A DNA stretch of 64,000 nucleotides from Mesorhabditis belari (GCA_958450365.1 CAUEEP010000913.1:663001-727000); one strand, 5' to 3'. Shown: positions 33,213 through 47,175, counted from the first letter of the stretch. Translations and numbers: made by a program. The notes: a model not told the origin generated them from the sequence alone.

Positions 33213-35600
33213 CTGAAAAGGAAATAAATATTACAGATCTGTATTTCAAGTTATAAGCAATCTGAAAAAAGAAGACGCCTGTAGAGAGGAAAATAGATTA
33301 TTGTAAAACAAATTGAAGTCAAACAAACAATTAAAGACAAATGCCACGAGGAAAGATTGAACATTACTTATGCAGTAGTTGTTCCGAAGATTTACATCAA
33401 AACTTATCGTTACATAAGTTTAAGGATGTAAGGTTTCATTACAGTAATCCGGGATAAAAGTTCAGCAAATTCAGCAAACAAGGCCGAATTTCATTCCAGC
33501 ATACTGTAAAAAGTGTCTGACAAGAGATTTGAACTATCTAAACTTAAAATTTCAAATCTGGAAAAGCCATAAGCTACAAAAGTGACTTTTTGGAGCAATC
33601 TTGAGTCGAACTTTAGTACCTTTATTCTGAAAACAAGTTCCTTTTCAAAAAGCAAATAATTTAGGGTTTCTCATGTCAAAATATCATCTCATTTCTTTTC
33701 GCGATTCAGCCGAAACTCCGACCGGATTGTATCATAAAACAAGAGTTTCCATTTTGATTTCAATAAATATCTTGAACAATATTATTTCCAAAAATAGACA
33801 TTCCCATTAATACCCTTCACGTTGAATAAAGATATCAATAAAGATATGAAACAGTCAAATCTTTCACACAAATGCTTATTCTTTTGTTTTTATGTATTGG
33901 TTTGGTGCAGGTTTGATTAGTTAAAAGTTGTGGTTTCTTAAGAAATTTCAAGGTTCAAACGTTCAAAGTGTGTTCGAGTGATAGTGATTGCTCAAAGACT
34001 CTTCCACTTTTCCTTTTTTTACATTCTTTTGAGGTGAAACTCAATAATTCACACTGGCCAAGAAACGAATTAATTGGAAAATCGATTGTAATTTGTTGAA
34101 AGGTGAATAGATTGATGAAGTGGAGAGATTTTGTGGGTAAAAGAAAAATAAAAGTGGATATGGTTAATGGTTGTAGTAGTTAAAGTGGTTGTAGTAGTGA
34201 TGGTTGTAGTAGTTCTTGCAAAGTTTACGAGGTTTTTTAGGCCTTTATTCTTTTTATTATTTTTATTTGCAAGTTGATATTTTTTTAAGAGAATAATCAT
34301 GGATCTTTTTTTTTCTACTGATTGTAATTGTTCTTTTAAAAAATATCAGCTTACATATAAAAATGAAGTAAAACTCAAGGAAATCACAAGAGAGGCCTCA
34401 AAAAGCTCGTAAACTTTACAAGAGCTGAAAACTTAAAAAAAATCAAACTGGGAATCGTTTTTATTATTGTAATATGAATAGAATCGTACATAGAAATATG
34501 TAGGAAGTGTAGAAAGAATGTCTATTCAGAAAGCAGAACGAAATCCTACTATTAGAGTCACTTTTGCGGCGAATCAAAGAAAAACTCTCGATTGGTTCAA
34601 GGTCGATTCACTGCACACAATATGTAAACAAAAGAAATTAAAGATTTTCTTTCTATTTCAAGAGTTTGAGTCAATTCTTTTCCTAGCTTTTTGCGGAGAT
34701 CAACAAAAACTGTTTGTTAATCGATTGGGTAAAATTTAGCAACATTTAGCAACAATTTAGCAACAAAGTTCAGCGTTTGAAAGTTAATCTAGTGATGATT
34801 AAAAGTTACAAGGGATAATAGATGTAAGTTTGGAAGGAGAAAACAATAGTTGTTTAACAAAATGGGAAGAGCATTTCATTTCATTTCTTGAGGGTACTTT
34901 TCATTCTTTTTTTCTTCCGAAAATCTTTGTTCCAAAAAAAGAGAAAAGAATTGGTAGACATAACAAAGAATGGAAAAGGGAAGGGGAAAAGAAAAGGAAT
35001 GAGTTCAGGGAGAAAGGGAAGGGGAAACGTGGGAATCACAAATGAATGAAGACACGAAAATAAGAAAAGCAAAAAGAGAAAATGAAGAAAGAGTTCGTAT
35101 TGATATATGATTCTACCGGAATGATCTTTTAAACCAAACCTGAAGCAAAGCCGATACCTAACTTCTAGCCTGGTTCGGAAAGATTTACTTTGAAACAATC
35201 CTACACAGTACCAATGAATACTATAGACGTTTCTTGTTGGTATTACGGTAAGCCGTTATTAGTTGATATCAATGTCAACAAAATCATGCTTCAAAAATTA
35301 AACAAACCATGTTTTTTTTCTGCGAGACTAATCAAAATTTGACAAAGAGCTTCCACAAAGTCTAATTTATTAAATTTCCGTCAATTTTTGGCAGATTTCA
35401 GAGAGATTTCCCACAATCTAAATTAAGAACCTAATTAATACCAACATTTCAAATTTAATCCGCTCATTCTCTATTGGATTTTCCCATCTTTCGTATTTAT
35501 CAAAAGATCCGCTTAAATCACGGAATGAGTTTTTTGAAAACTTTTGTTAAGGACTCTGAAAAATGACCTTCTCAAAGCTTTATTTATTGGTCTCAAAAAA
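33213..35600. other. Spacer from rap-2 to unit 3 lysozyme, including unit junction
   Basis: Contains the rap-2 5' flank, the unit 2/3 junction at 34006, GTAGTAGTT-type repeats, the TTAGCAACA repeat and the purine-rich tract. Small differences (GTAGTAGTTAAAGTGG, TTCTTGTTGGTATT) are shared with the start of unit 4 and not with units 1 and 2. No gene seen. Confidence 0.5.
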
Positions 35601-36857
35601 ATGAAAGTGCTCCTAATTTTCGCTATTCTTTTTCTCCAAGTTTCAGCAAAACTCGGCTGGGATGGGATTCAAGTGAGTGAGATGAGATTGAATTCGATTA
35701 TATTTTTTCGTCTAACTGACAATGAGCTACCGTATCGAGAGTGGAAATGATATAAAGTATCCTAGGCGGTGACCGTATCGGGATTTGAATGTCTCAAGAA
35801 AAATGGATACGATTTCTTTGTGGCACGAGTCGGAAGATCGGTAAAGTGGATTAGACGCAACAGGCCCGTAGCCAGAAAAGTTTTTACTCCAAAAGCCAAC
35901 AACCATGGCTAGTCAGGTCAAAGTCAGTGGCTTTCGATTGGTCTGCCCCGGAATTACTGTTGGATTTGATCTAAAGCCTTGGCTTTGGCTTTGGCTTGAC
36001 TTGGAAATCGGGTCCAGAAGCAGCCGTTATATGGGGAAATTACAAATTACATTTACGATCTCTTTGCTAATTGTTTTCAAAATCTGCTTAAAGTCATTAG
36101 AAACATACTACAATACCTTTTCCAGAATAACATCGTCGACACGACTGGCATACAAAACATTTTGAACGCTCGACAGGGTAAATGATTGATATGATTTTAA
36201 TTTTATGAGCAGATCACAATTACAGCTGGATGGACAGATGTGGATGGATATATTTATCCATGTACAACATCGTCATGTCCATCGGGAGCCGTACAAGTCG
36301 AGAATACGATCAAAGCAATCAATGCTAAAGGAGCAAAGGTGATTTCGATGGAATGAATCGACTGATTGTCAAAAGAAAGAAAGCTTCCTTTCAGATGAAT
36401 ACCTTGTGGATGGACATTGAAGGCACTTGGCCATCTGATACAAAACACAATCAGCAATTTATTCAAGGAATGATCGACCAAGCTGAGGTAGAGACTTCTA
36501 TAAGATGGGAAAATGACCGTACTCCGGTTGCTTTTTATAAAAGTCTGATCAACCTAGATCAAGTTGAAATATCAAAATTTCAGAAAATGAATGTCAAAGT
36601 GGGCATCTACGCAGCCCATTATGATTACCCGGAGATCACGGGAAATTGGAATGGAGCATCGAAATATCCACTTTGGTGGGCAAATTATAATGGAGAAGCG
36701 AATCTTGATCAGTAAGTTGCGAGAAAAGGTAATAGTTTAAAGCAAAATTTCTAGTTTCGTGGCTTTTGGTGGTTGGACAAAGCCGACAATTCATCAATAC
36801 AAAGGAACAACATCGGGACCTTGTGGAGTTTCGATGGATCTCAGTTATAAACCATAA
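35601..36857 (+). CDS. lys: GH25-type lysozyme, unit 3 copy
   Basis: Near-identical to unit 2: signal peptide, WMDIEG catalytic exon and FVAFGGWTKPTIHQYKG end. A six-base loss occurs in the intron before the catalytic exon (GGAATGAATCG versus GGAAATCGGATGAATCG), shortening an already tiny intron. Reading is otherwise as in unit 2. Confidence 0.78.
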
Positions 36858-37164
36858 GCATTTTGTTTTTTTAAATTCTCGAAATCAAATAAAATCATCC
36901 ATCTTTCAGAATTTCTTGCAATCACATGCCAAATATATATGTTACATCCGATTATGAATGTATTCTTATTCGGAGGTCCAATTTGAAACGTATTCTTAAT
37001 CGGACGTCCGATTAAAAGATCAGCGTTTGCGCCTTCTACACTCTTCTGTGACTGTGAATGTCGAGGTTTTCTGTGAATTAATTTGCAATTAGTTTAAATT
37101 ATTCCTTGCGTTAACTATAAAAGCATTCATATTTTTTTACACAATCGATTCGATAAATTCTTAA

Positions 37165-37420
37165 TCGACTTTCTTTCTGCCGCCACCTTTTCCACGCGCA
37201 GTTTCTGCAGCTCCCGATGCACGACGGTGTTGTCGACTCTTGTTATCTGATGTTGCGTCTTTGTGGCTCATCGTCTGAGAAACTTCAGTAGCGGCTGGTC
37301 CGTTCTTTTTTTCTTACTCGATCGAGGTGATCTTCAAATTTTTAGCCACCTAAAAAAAATTCTAGAAAGCAAATGAAAACTTCTCACAATCTTGGCATCA
37401 TTAAGGCCTGGATCTGCCAT
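37165..37420 (-). pseudogene. ZNF277: ZNF277 N-terminal remnant, unit 3 left
   Basis: Same remnant as in units 1 and 2 with the identical break: MADPGLNDAKI from 37420, MSHKD from 37271. Confidence 0.75.
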
Positions 37421-38269
37421 TTGAACAGCTTGTCGTCAACGACGCAAGCCACCCGTTGAGTCCTTTGAGGGAACTAAAATTACAATCCGTTAGTAGATAT
37501 AAGATCATGAAAAGAGAAGCATCGAAAGTTATAAGAAAATCATTGAAAGAAACTTTTGAAAACGATTTTTTGATATTTTTTTGTTAACTTCCTTGTATCT
37601 ATAAAGTCCGACGATAAAAGATACGGTAGCTATGCGGTTAGGTGTAATGCGTATACATACCGTAAATACTGTAATAGTACCCTACCCCCCTTGTACAGTC
37701 GCGTAGTCGCAAAAGTTTTTTAGTATTTCATTTTTTCAAAGCACCCGTACTTTCAAAAAATGCGTCTTTGGTATCAAAAAATAGCCCTGAATTTCAGCTA
37801 TTTTTTGATACCTAAGCGCGCATTGTAGTAATAAACCAGTGTCGAGAAAAACGCGTCCGCACCGTCATTATGGGGGGTGGGGTACTATTACAGTATTTAC
37901 GGTACGCATTTTTGGATACAAAATGGAAGAGTCTTTGAGAAATCGCTATCACTCGAACACACTTTGAACGTTTGAACCTTGGAATTTCTTACGAAACCAC
38001 AACTTTTAACGAATCAAACCTGCACCAAACCAATACATAAAAACAAAAGAATAAGCATTTGTGTGAAAGATTTGACTGTTTCGTATCTTTATCGATATCT
38101 TTATTTAGATATCTTTATTTAGATATCTTTATTCAACGTGAAAGGAATTAATGAGAATGTCTATTTTTGGCAATAATATTGTTAAAGATATTTATTGAAA
38201 TCAAAATGGAAACTCTTGTTTTATGATACAATCCGGTCGGAGTTTCGGCTGAATCGCGAAAAAGAAATG
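37421..38269. other. Spacer with MITE and AT repeat, unit 3
   Basis: Noncoding. Contains the MITE-like element (37658-37904), the left-arm edge at 37924 and the same ATATCTTTATTTAG triplication as unit 2. Confidence 0.5.
37658..37904. mobile_element. TA-flanked palindromic MITE-like element, unit 3
   Basis: Same element and site as in units 1 and 2, inherited by duplication. Confidence 0.75.
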
Positions 38270-38438
38270 ATCACCTCGTTCAGCAAATCGGCGAAGTTCT
38301 TGTAGTTCGGTCGGGTGTAGTAGTTGAGCTCACTAAATTTGTAATGAATGAATTCAAGTCAAAAACAAACCGAAGGTATTCGGCGAAATCGAGGAGTTGA
38401 AAGGGGCTATTGTAGAGTAATATCTTATCGGCTATTGA
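38270..38438 (-). pseudogene. CK1-like kinase tail fragment, unit 3 left
   Basis: Same two short exons as in the other left arms, ending at the deletion join. Confidence 0.58.
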
Positions 38439-38582
38439 AAAGCATCCCCCTTCCCATTTTCAAAAAAAGGATTGAATAAAATAAAGAAATTTCCTTTTAT
38501 TCACCTGTTATTCAGAGACCATTAAAAATAGGAAAAATATCACAATCTAAGAACAAAATTGTACAAAACTCAAGAAAAACCC

Positions 38583-39755
38583 TCAAAATTGGATCATTTC
38601 CGATTGCGGTTGAACGTAGAAGGCGTAAAATCCGGTCCATAGACTAGAATTGTACCGATTGGGTATGCATTCAAGCATGTAGACACAATCCCTGCTCGAG
38701 TCAATGTTTCGTCGAAAAAATAGAGCGTCCGTGAAATCAAGCTTCCCCCCCTCTCCGACATATCTTTCGAAGTGTTCGGTCGCCATTTTGATGACTTCTG
38801 GCTCATTTGCTCCGTCGAATCGCTCCATTCCAGGGAATTGTGAAAGAAAATCGAGGATTCGGGGAATCATCTCCAGGGATTCAACAGAATGACAATAAAC
38901 ACGAACAGCCGCCCTCAAATTCTTGCTCAGCATTCTCTTTTTAACGATTATATGCACGGCCTCTTCAAGATGATCCTCTTTCATTTGTGTGATGTGCAAG
39001 AATTTGATCGAGGTCTTGATAAAAGCATCGAAGTAGAATTGCAATCCGGAGTTAAATTCTGAGTCCAACAAAGAAAACTCATCACATACAAGGTTCACTT
39101 CTTCACAGTCATTCATCTGAATTGTAATGAAATTCTCAAAAAGCTCCCTGATCACTTGATTTTCTTCGAACAGAGCGTGAATATCATGCACCTCTAATTT
39201 AACCGTTTTTTCAATCTTCGAGTGGAAATTCTCAATTAATTTCAGCAAAGACTTTCTTCCGTACACCTCGAGATTCAAATATTTCACAGATTTCAATTGA
39301 TTCAGAATGATCGCGTGTCCGTCGGTAAAGTTGAACTTGCTCTTGTCGACATTGTCGTCTTCGTCTTCGTCGTCGTCTTAGTCGTCGTCGTCGTCGTCGT
39401 CTTCGTTTTCGTCTTCGTCGTCGACTTCGTCTTCTTTGTCCTCTATCAACATCGACAATTCGACACACGAGTGGATTCGTTCAATCAATGGAAAGTGGAG
39501 ATCGGCATCTAATCCATTGAATGAGGAATAGAGGGGAAATTTCCCAATACGAATCTCTTGATACATAGAAATCTCGTACACGTGATTCCCAAAAACTATC
39601 CAAGGTTTCCACAACAGTATCGATCGAAATCCTACATTCACTTTGACCAATTCAATCGCATCCCTCGGCTTCATTTGCTCGAAGATCTCTAGCTTTAGGT
39701 CGTAGCATAGCTTCTCCATTGGGAATGATCTGAGCTTTCGCATTTCGAACCGCAT
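38583..39755 (-). pseudogene. F-box-like gene with stop in acidic tract, unit 3 left
   Basis: ATG 39755. Open through the F-box region to the acidic tract, where an in-frame TAA (near 39379) is shared with unit 2. The remaining 237 residues downstream are open to TGA 38583. A single substitution in a GAC/GAA repeat thus splits an otherwise intact gene. Confidence 0.65.
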
Positions 39756-39927
39756 TTTGCTTGGCGTCGTTCTACGCCTAAGTAAAAAAACAATTAAATT
39801 TCGCACAAACAACTAGATAATTGGATTAAAAGTTGCTAGAGGAAATTCTCAATAATCGCTAGATAACTTTGCTCATCAACCGTTATAAGAATGGTCATGA
39901 AAAATTTCAAAGGGTAATAAATATTTA

Positions 39928-41467
39928 TTACATATTCCAGTCTTTATTAATCTCGCGTACGGTGTCCATCAAAAGGTTTTGCTCTTTGTCCTTCAAAAGC
40001 TGTCCAATTGATGAAGTCTCGTCGTATTGAATTTCTTGCGGCTTGAATGGTGATGTTACGTCGGTACCTAAAAATACGAATTATTTTCACTAGATACAGA
40101 ATTGCTTCCTTTCAAATAAATTGAAAAGGGACTTGCCAAAGGTAATTTGAGGCTTATTTGGGTTCCAGGGTGTAATTTCCCTTGCCTCATTGGGAGGAGG
40201 TGTCTTGCCTAGATCGATCGCCTTTCGAGCTAATTCATCTGCCTAAAATTAAGAAAACCAATCAAAGTAAATTGGAGAAGAACTATATAAACCATTTTGT
40301 AAATAACATATTCAAAAGCATTACCGTATCGTTTCCACAATCGGGGATCCGCGGACGTGACTTTGTACCCATTGCAGAGTGACTTCCGGAAAACAACTCA
40401 AGAGACGCAGTAGATTTTGTAAACTGAACGCAAAATGTAGAGAAATACAAATGCAACAACAAACTTTTCGGGATCCTTTTCTTGCAAGTCATATCTGTAC
40501 AGCTTTCTCGCCTCCTTCTCCGGGTTCTGGCGGTTCCACAACTCATCCATCAGGTTTAAACAATCCGTTCGTACAACCACCCGCTGGCCCCTAAATCATC
40601 AAAAAATTTTTTACACACAAAATTGCCGGTACTTATTATTATTGTACAAATGAATAAAGCTTACTTGAATCCTCCCCAAAAATAAAGTCGATGAAGGGCG
40701 ACATTAATCGCCAGCGTTTCACCAGCAAAAACAGAGTTTGTTGAACCAATGGCAAGACTCCTAAATTTAAAAGTTATTATTTTTAGAAATCAGCCAAAGC
40801 ATTTTCCTAATTTTGATATTCGGTACTATAATTATAGCATGATTGAGCCCTTACAAATTGAGCGGATGAAGACCTCCGAAAAAATTGCCGATTCCCGTTA
40901 GTTTTGGCTCGTCCTTTTTCGTCTCAACACGGGAGGCATCTGTGTATAAGTATGTCGTCTTCTTATCAAAATCCCGATTGGCCCATTCCCATGTAGAGTC
41001 CTTCGTAAAGCCTGTAACATAACCAAATAAATAACCGTTATACAGCAAAATGTCAAGTTATTCAACAAAAAAGTTTATGGTCCACTAACATTCTATGAGT
41101 TTAGAATTGTCTAAATTTGAAAGACAAATAAACCTACCAAAGTCTTCTTTGTTCCCTTTGTTTATGCGCTTTTCTTTCCAAGTCTTCGCTTTTTTTTTCC
41201 AATCCCTAAAAATAATCAAATAAACCATTGATTGATAGAACCACCTTCAATTATTGGCTGCCATAAATTTACCTATTAAATAAAAAGTTACCTCAATAGC
41301 TGTGAGTGTTCTCGCTTCCTTCTTCGGAAGGATCGTTACCGTGTTTGGGTCCTTATGCCACTGTTTTGCTGCCGCCTTCTTCTCCTTCTTCCTTTGGCTT
41401 CGTCCCCTCTTCTTCTTCTCTCCCTCTTGTGCTTCCGAGTCCCCTCCAGCGCTTGATCTTTTAGCAT
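39928..41467 (-). pseudogene. RNase H1-type gene with indels, unit 3 left
   Basis: Same exon set as unit 2, but the exon 2 A-run is 9 and one G is missing in the WVQSHV exon (CGGGGATCC versus CGGGGGATCC). Both are homopolymer changes, so sequencing error is possible. Catalytic residues unchanged. Confidence 0.72.
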
Positions 41468-41529
41468 CTGAAAAAAGAGAATTAATAAAACTTAACTCGT
41501 AAGAACCAAAATTTTAAAAAATGACAGGT

Positions 41530-42146
41530 CCTAGTTGGGGGGGGCACTTTTTTCTTCAAAACCAGTTTTCCTGGGGGTAATTTTATGTGTCGGTTCCGAA
41601 AAACACAACGTGAGCTTGGGGAAAGGCGTTTCAACCGAGTTTTGGGGCTTCAAAGTACGCGTTTCTATGGTGTACTTCACTATATGGAGCCTAGGTATCC
41701 ACTATTGGGGCACTTTTCAAGATCAAAAATAGAGCCAAAACCATTTTTAACCACTAAATATTCATTTTCTAACTTAAATTGACTGATAAAGGCAAAAAAA
41801 ATTGAAAAAAGAATTTCAGAGATTGATCGTCTGACTCATGTGGGGTACCACACGGTCGTAATCTGGAAAAAATATTTTTTGTATTTTGTTCCAATTTGAT
41901 CAGAAACGTAATCAGTAGGTGAAATTATGCCAGAAGAAGTGTTTTATGGCTTCGAAAAATGTTTTAAGAGACCATTTTTAGATCGCTTCCCTATGTGTAC
42001 CCCTCTCCTTACACTGTATGAGCGCGCCCTTTGAAGCCCCAAAACTCTGCTTAAAACGCCTTTTCCTCTCGTGTTTTTCGGAATCTACGCATAAAATTAC
42101 CCCAGAATAAGTGGTTTTGAAGAAAAAAGTGCCCCCCCCAACTAGG
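41530..42146. mobile_element. G-rich palindromic fold-back element, unit 3
   Basis: Full-length form like unit 2 but with an 8-C terminal run. Arms and middle segment as described for unit 1. Confidence 0.75.
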
Positions 42147-42213
42147 ATAGTACCAAATGGTGACAATCGTTAATTCCGATACTTTCGGATAAGTATTTCA
42201 GGAATACATATTA

Positions 42214-42411
42214 ATGAATTCACATAAAATCTTCTACATCTGCATAGACCAATTGAAAAAATATGTACTCCCAGAAAAGCTTTCCGAAGTTCAAGGAACG
42301 AAATTAACGAAAAAGAATAAAACTAAATCCAAGAAAAAAGCAACAAACCTTTCGAAAAACGACCCCACGGCCAAAAACAAGAAAAGATCCGACGCCACAT
42401 CTCCGAGTTGA
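42214..42411 (+). CDS. Small lysine-rich protein, unit 3
   Basis: Same 65-residue frame as units 1 and 2. Function unknown. Confidence 0.35.
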   Translation: MNSHKIFYICIDQLKKYVLPEKLSEVQGTKLTKKNKTKSKKKATNLSKNDPTAKNKKRSDATSPS

Positions 42412-42980
42412 TTGTGAAATAAACCCATCTGTTTTCCGATTCCCTATATTTAAGCTTTAAATGCAAATTTCAAATCCTCTAAGCAAATTTTTGTTAAATG
42501 CAAAGCTCGGTAAGTAAATTTATTTTAATTTGATTAATATTGTCAATTAATAGAGAAATTTGGGCAAAGACTCAATCCTTGGACAAATGTGAAAAGAAAA
42601 GTGGATCCTCAGTGAAAAGTTGTGATTACGAATTCAGTTTCCCGTCTTGATCTGCTAATTGTCTGCAAAAATGTAAAAGGTAACAATACGTACATTTTGT
42701 ATTACACTACCGTAATACCTGTAACAAGATGTCACCCTCTAATAGAACGCCACCTCCCGCCTTCAAAAATTTTCTGTGGTGGACCCCTCCCTTTTTTCGA
42801 CGTAGGGTGAGGTCACCTATCATAGATGAGGTCTTCACCGCGGTAGTGTCCGATACACTGGGGTTTTCTTACAACTTTCGATGCTTCTCTTTTCATGATC
42901 TTATATCTACTAACGGATTGTAATTTTAGTTCCTTCAAAGGACTCAACGGGTGGCTTGCGTCGTTGACGACAAGCTATGC
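42412..42980. other. Noncoding spacer before ZNF277, unit 3
   Basis: Same content as 9072-9645. Nothing coding is supported. Confidence 0.4.
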
Positions 42981-44408
42981 AAATGGCAGATCCAGGTCTT
43001 AATGATGCCAAGATTGTGAGAAGTTTTCACTTGCTCTCTACATTTGTTTTTAGGTGGCTGAAAATTTGCAGATCACCTCGATCGAGGAGGAAAAAAGAAC
43101 GGACCAGCCGCTACTGAAGTTCCTCAGACGATGAGCCACAAAGACGCAACATCAGACAACAAGAGTCGACAACACCGTCGTGCATCGGGAGCTGCAGAAA
43201 CTGCGCGTGGAAAAGGTGATGGCAGAAAGAAAGTCGACAAGGATCAACAGGTATTTTAAAAAGTAGTAGCCCCTCTCTATAAGCACAAGTCTCTGAAAGT
43301 ATAACTGTTGCAGCGCGGCAACACTAGAAAATGAGGCAAGAGGTGAAATACAAAGTGAAAACTACTCAAAACCTCTTAAAATATCACCAATAGATTAAGC
43401 GTATTTGAATACCCCAGAAAATGCAAACCAGACTAGACAAAACGCGTAAAATAGGTTCTGGCTAGGTCGAGTCAAAATGTCCCCCCCCCCCGAACTTGAA
43501 ACGTTAGGGAGGGTCGATTGTAAAAATCGACTAGTTAATGTTTGTTTCATTTAGGATAAGAATGGCCGCTATGCTCAATCAGTTTTACAGACTCATCAAA
43601 GCAAACATTCTGAAGGCGAAAAACGTCGAACTCGCTCTCATAATGGTATTTTTATAGCTAAAACGTTATGGTTAATTTTTAGGGAACAAGGCTGGTGAAA
43701 ATGAAGTTGCTGGCAACCAGCCAAGGCAATCAAAGGCATCAACACATACAGTGTCTCAAAATAGCAACGGTGATGGATATTATTGCAGTGAGGAATGTAG
43801 GTAATTAAGTGACTTTATCGAGTATTACATTAAACTAGATGACGATCTCGAGGAGCCATTCTCTGACACCGATGATGAAACGGTGCGTCATCGCCCTGAG
43901 AAGCCCAATTTGTTCATCCCACGTGGCCGTATTCGAACTCTTTCCGGAACGGTAACTTTCTTTTATTTGTTTGATTCGACTTTGGATCTTTAGGTGCCAG
44001 TGATTGGTTACTCACCCAAATGGGGTGGACCTACCATGTGCCTTTATTGCCTTCAATTCTTTGAACTACCGTATCAAATAGGGGACTTCGAGGAGTTAGC
44101 TGAATAAGCGATCATTTTAAACATGAGTGAGCATGAGACGCCAATTTCACGCAAAGATGTATGTACATTACACTGCAAAAGGAAATCGCAGCTAAATCAT
44201 GCATCATCTCAACCTTGACTCACCTGAGAACCTGGTAGATATTTTTCTTTTGAAATTTGTATGTATGTATGTAATTTAGGTATTTGTTAATGAGTACATT
44301 GAGCATCTCAGAAAGAGGGTTGAGCGGCAGGAATGCATTCTTTGCGGGAAAACCATTGCAGCTAGGAACGCTTTGATGAACCATATGCGTAAGAGGAATC
44401 ATAGAGAG
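42981..44408 (+). pseudogene. ZNF277: Truncated ZNF277-like gene, unit 3
   Basis: Same truncated exon set; MSHKD start at 43131; last exon ends at 44408 at the RNase H fusion. Confidence 0.8.
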
Positions 44409-44536
44409 GTAAAGGTTTATTTGTTTTTCAAATTTAGACAATTCTAAACTCATAGAATGTTAGTGGACCATAAACTTTTTTGTTGAATAACTTGACATTT
44501 TGCTGTATAACGGTTATTTATTTGGTTATGTTACAG

Positions 44537-45675
44537 GCTTTACGAAGGACTCTACATGGGCATGGGCCAATCGGAATTTTGATGAGAAGACGCCATACTT
44601 ATACACAGATGCTTCCCGTGTCGAGACGAAAAAGGACGAGCCAAAACGAACAGGAATTGCGTTCTTCTTCGGCAATAATCATCCACTCAATTTGTAAGGG
44701 CTTAATCATGCTATAATTATAGTACCGAATGTTAAAATTAGGAAAATGCCTCGGATAATTTCTAAAAAAAAAATTTTTTGAATTTAGGGGTCTGGACATC
44801 GGTGAAAGGAGCTCTGCCTTTACTGGTGAACTGCTGGCGATGAATGTCGCCCTTCATCGACTTTATTTTTGGGGAGGATTCAAGTAAGCTTTATTCATTT
44901 GTACAATAATAATAAGTACCGGCAATTTTGTGTGTAAAAAAGTTTTTGATGATCTAGGGGCCAGCAGGTGATTGTACGGACGGATTGTTTAAACCTGATG
45001 CATTGGTTGTGGAATCTGGAGAACTCGCAGAAGAAACAGAGACCGCTGCAGGACCATCATTCGACAGAGGAGGATACCAAAAAGTTTGTTGTTGCATTTG
45101 TATTGCTCTACATTTTGCGTTCAGTTTACAAAATCTACTGCGTCTCTTGAGATGTTTTCCGAAAGGACGCGTCACTATGCAATGGGTACAAAGTCACGTC
45201 CCCAAATTCCCCGATTGTGGAAACGATAATGTAATGCTTTTGAATATGCTATTTACAAAATGATTTATATAGTTCTTCTCCAATTTACTTTGATTGATTT
45301 TCTTAATTTTAGGCAGATGCATTAGCTCGAGACGCGATCAAACTTGACGTCGAAACTCCCAAGGAGGCAAAGGAACGTTCCAAGAAGCCAAAGAAACAAG
45401 ACAAAACTTCCAAGGAGGAAAAGAAAATTACACCTTGGGATCCATCTATTCATCAAATTACCTTTGGCAAGTCCCTTTTCAATTTATTTGGAAGAAAACA
45501 ATTCTGTATTTAGTGAAAACAATTCGTATTTTTAGGTAACGACGAAAAATCACCATTCAAACCGCAAGAAATTCAATACGATAAGAACTCATCAATCGCA
45601 AAGCTTTTGAAGGACAAAAACCCAAACCTTTTGATGGACATTGTGCGCGAGATTAATAAAGACTGGGATATGTAA
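44537..45675 (+). pseudogene. RNase H1-type gene lacking first exons, unit 3 right
   Basis: The exons present are open, including the lysine-rich linker broken in unit 2. YTDAS, GELLAMNVAL, RTDCLNLM and ADALARDAI are present. Upstream is truncated ZNF277 instead of its own first exons. Confidence 0.74.
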
Positions 45676-45845
45676 TAAATATTTATTATGCTTTGAAATT
45701 TTTCATGACCATTATAACGGTTGATGAGCAAAGTTATCTGGCGATTATTGAGAATTTCCTCTAGCAACTTTTAATCCAATTATCTAGTTATTTGTGCGAA
45801 ATTTAATTGTTTTTTTCATTTAGGGGTAGAACGACGCTAAGCAAA

Positions 45846-46201
45846 ATGCGGTTCGAAATGCGAAAGCTCAGGTCATTCCCAATGGAGAAGCTATGCTACG
45901 ACCTAAAGCTAGAGATCTTCGAGCAAATGAACCCGAGGGATGCGATTGAATTGGTCAAAGTGAACGTAGGATTTCGATCGATACTGTTGTGGAAACCTTG
46001 GATAGTTTTTGGGAATCACGTGCGCGAGATTTGGATGTATGGAGAGATTCGCCTTGGGAAATTTTCCCTCTATTACCTTTCCTCATTCAATGCAATAGAT
46101 GCCGATCTCCACTTTCCATTGATTGAACGAATCCACTCGTGTGACCAATTGTCGATGTTGATAAAGGACGAATACGACGAGGACGACGAAGACGACGAAG
46201 A

Positions 46202-46234
<33 letters not shown>

Positions 46235-47033
46235 AGACGACGAGGACGACGACGACGAGGACGACGAGGACGACGATGACAAGAGCAAGTCCAACTTTAC
46301 CGACGGACACGCGATCATTCTGAATCAATTGAAATCTGTGAAATATTTGAATCTCGAGGTGTACGGAAGAAAGTCTTTGCTGAAATTAATTGAGAATTTC
46401 CACTCGAAGATTGAAAAAACGGTTAAATTAGAGGTGCATGATATTCACGCTTTGTTCGAAGAAAATCAAGTGATCAGGGAGCTTTTTGAGAATTTCATTA
46501 CAATTCAGATGAATGACTGTGAAGAAGTCTGCCTTGTATGTGATGAGTTTTCTTTGTTGAACTCAGAATTTAACTCCGGATTGCAATTCTACTTGGATGC
46601 TTTTATCAAGACTTCGATCAAATTATTGCACATCGCGCACATGGAAGAGGATCATCTTGAAGAGGCCGTGCATTTAATCGTTAAAAAGAGAATGCTGAGC
46701 AAGAATTTGAAGGCGGCTGTTCGTGTTTATTGTGCTTCTGTTGAATCCCTGGAGATGATTCCCCGAATCCTCGATTTTCTTTCACAATTCCCTGGAATGG
46801 AGCGATTCGACGGAGCAAATGAGCCAGAAGTCATCAAAATGGCGACCGAACACTTGGTCGGAGTGGGGGGTGAAGCTTGATTTCAAGGACGCTCTATTTT
46901 TCGACGAAACATTGACTCGAGCAGGGATTGTGTCTACATGCTTGAATGCATACCCAAGCGGTACAATTCTAGTCTATGGACCGAATTTTACGCCTTCTAC
47001 GTTCAACCGCAATCGGAAATGATCCAATTTTGA
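45846..47033 (+). pseudogene. F-box-like gene with late frameshift, unit 3 right
   Basis: ATG 45846, open for about 345 residues to HLVGVGGEA, where an extra G in a G-run (near 46867) leads to TGA. A missing T in a T-run 35 bases later restores the frame. Only the last 50 residues are affected. Both are homopolymer indels. Confidence 0.65.
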
Positions 47034-47175
47034 GGGTTTTTCTTGAGTTTTGTACAATTTTGTTCTTAGATTGTGACATTTTTCCTATTTTTAATGGTCT
47101 CTGAATAACAGGTGAATAAAAGGAAATTTCTTTATTTTATTCAATTCTTTTTTTGAAAATGGGGGAGTGTGCTTT

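Larger units (their letters stand above)
17307..34006 (+). repeat. Tandem unit 2
   Basis: 16.7 kb copy with the same gene order as unit 1. From the lysozyme gene to the right end it is nearly identical to unit 3. It shares with unit 3 a TAA inside the F-box acidic tract and a triplicated ATATCTTTATTTAG repeat at about 21430-21475. Its first 1.6 kb resembles unit 1 rather than unit 3. Confidence 0.93.
27772..34006 (+). repeat. Right arm of unit 2
   Basis: Same content and orientation as the unit 1 right arm. Almost identical to 44413-50577. Confidence 0.88.
37924..41136 (-). repeat. Left inverted arm of unit 3 (pairs with 44413-50577)
   Basis: Inverted arm with CK1 tail, F-box and RNase H, with the same internal deletion as other left arms. 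Confidence 0.88.
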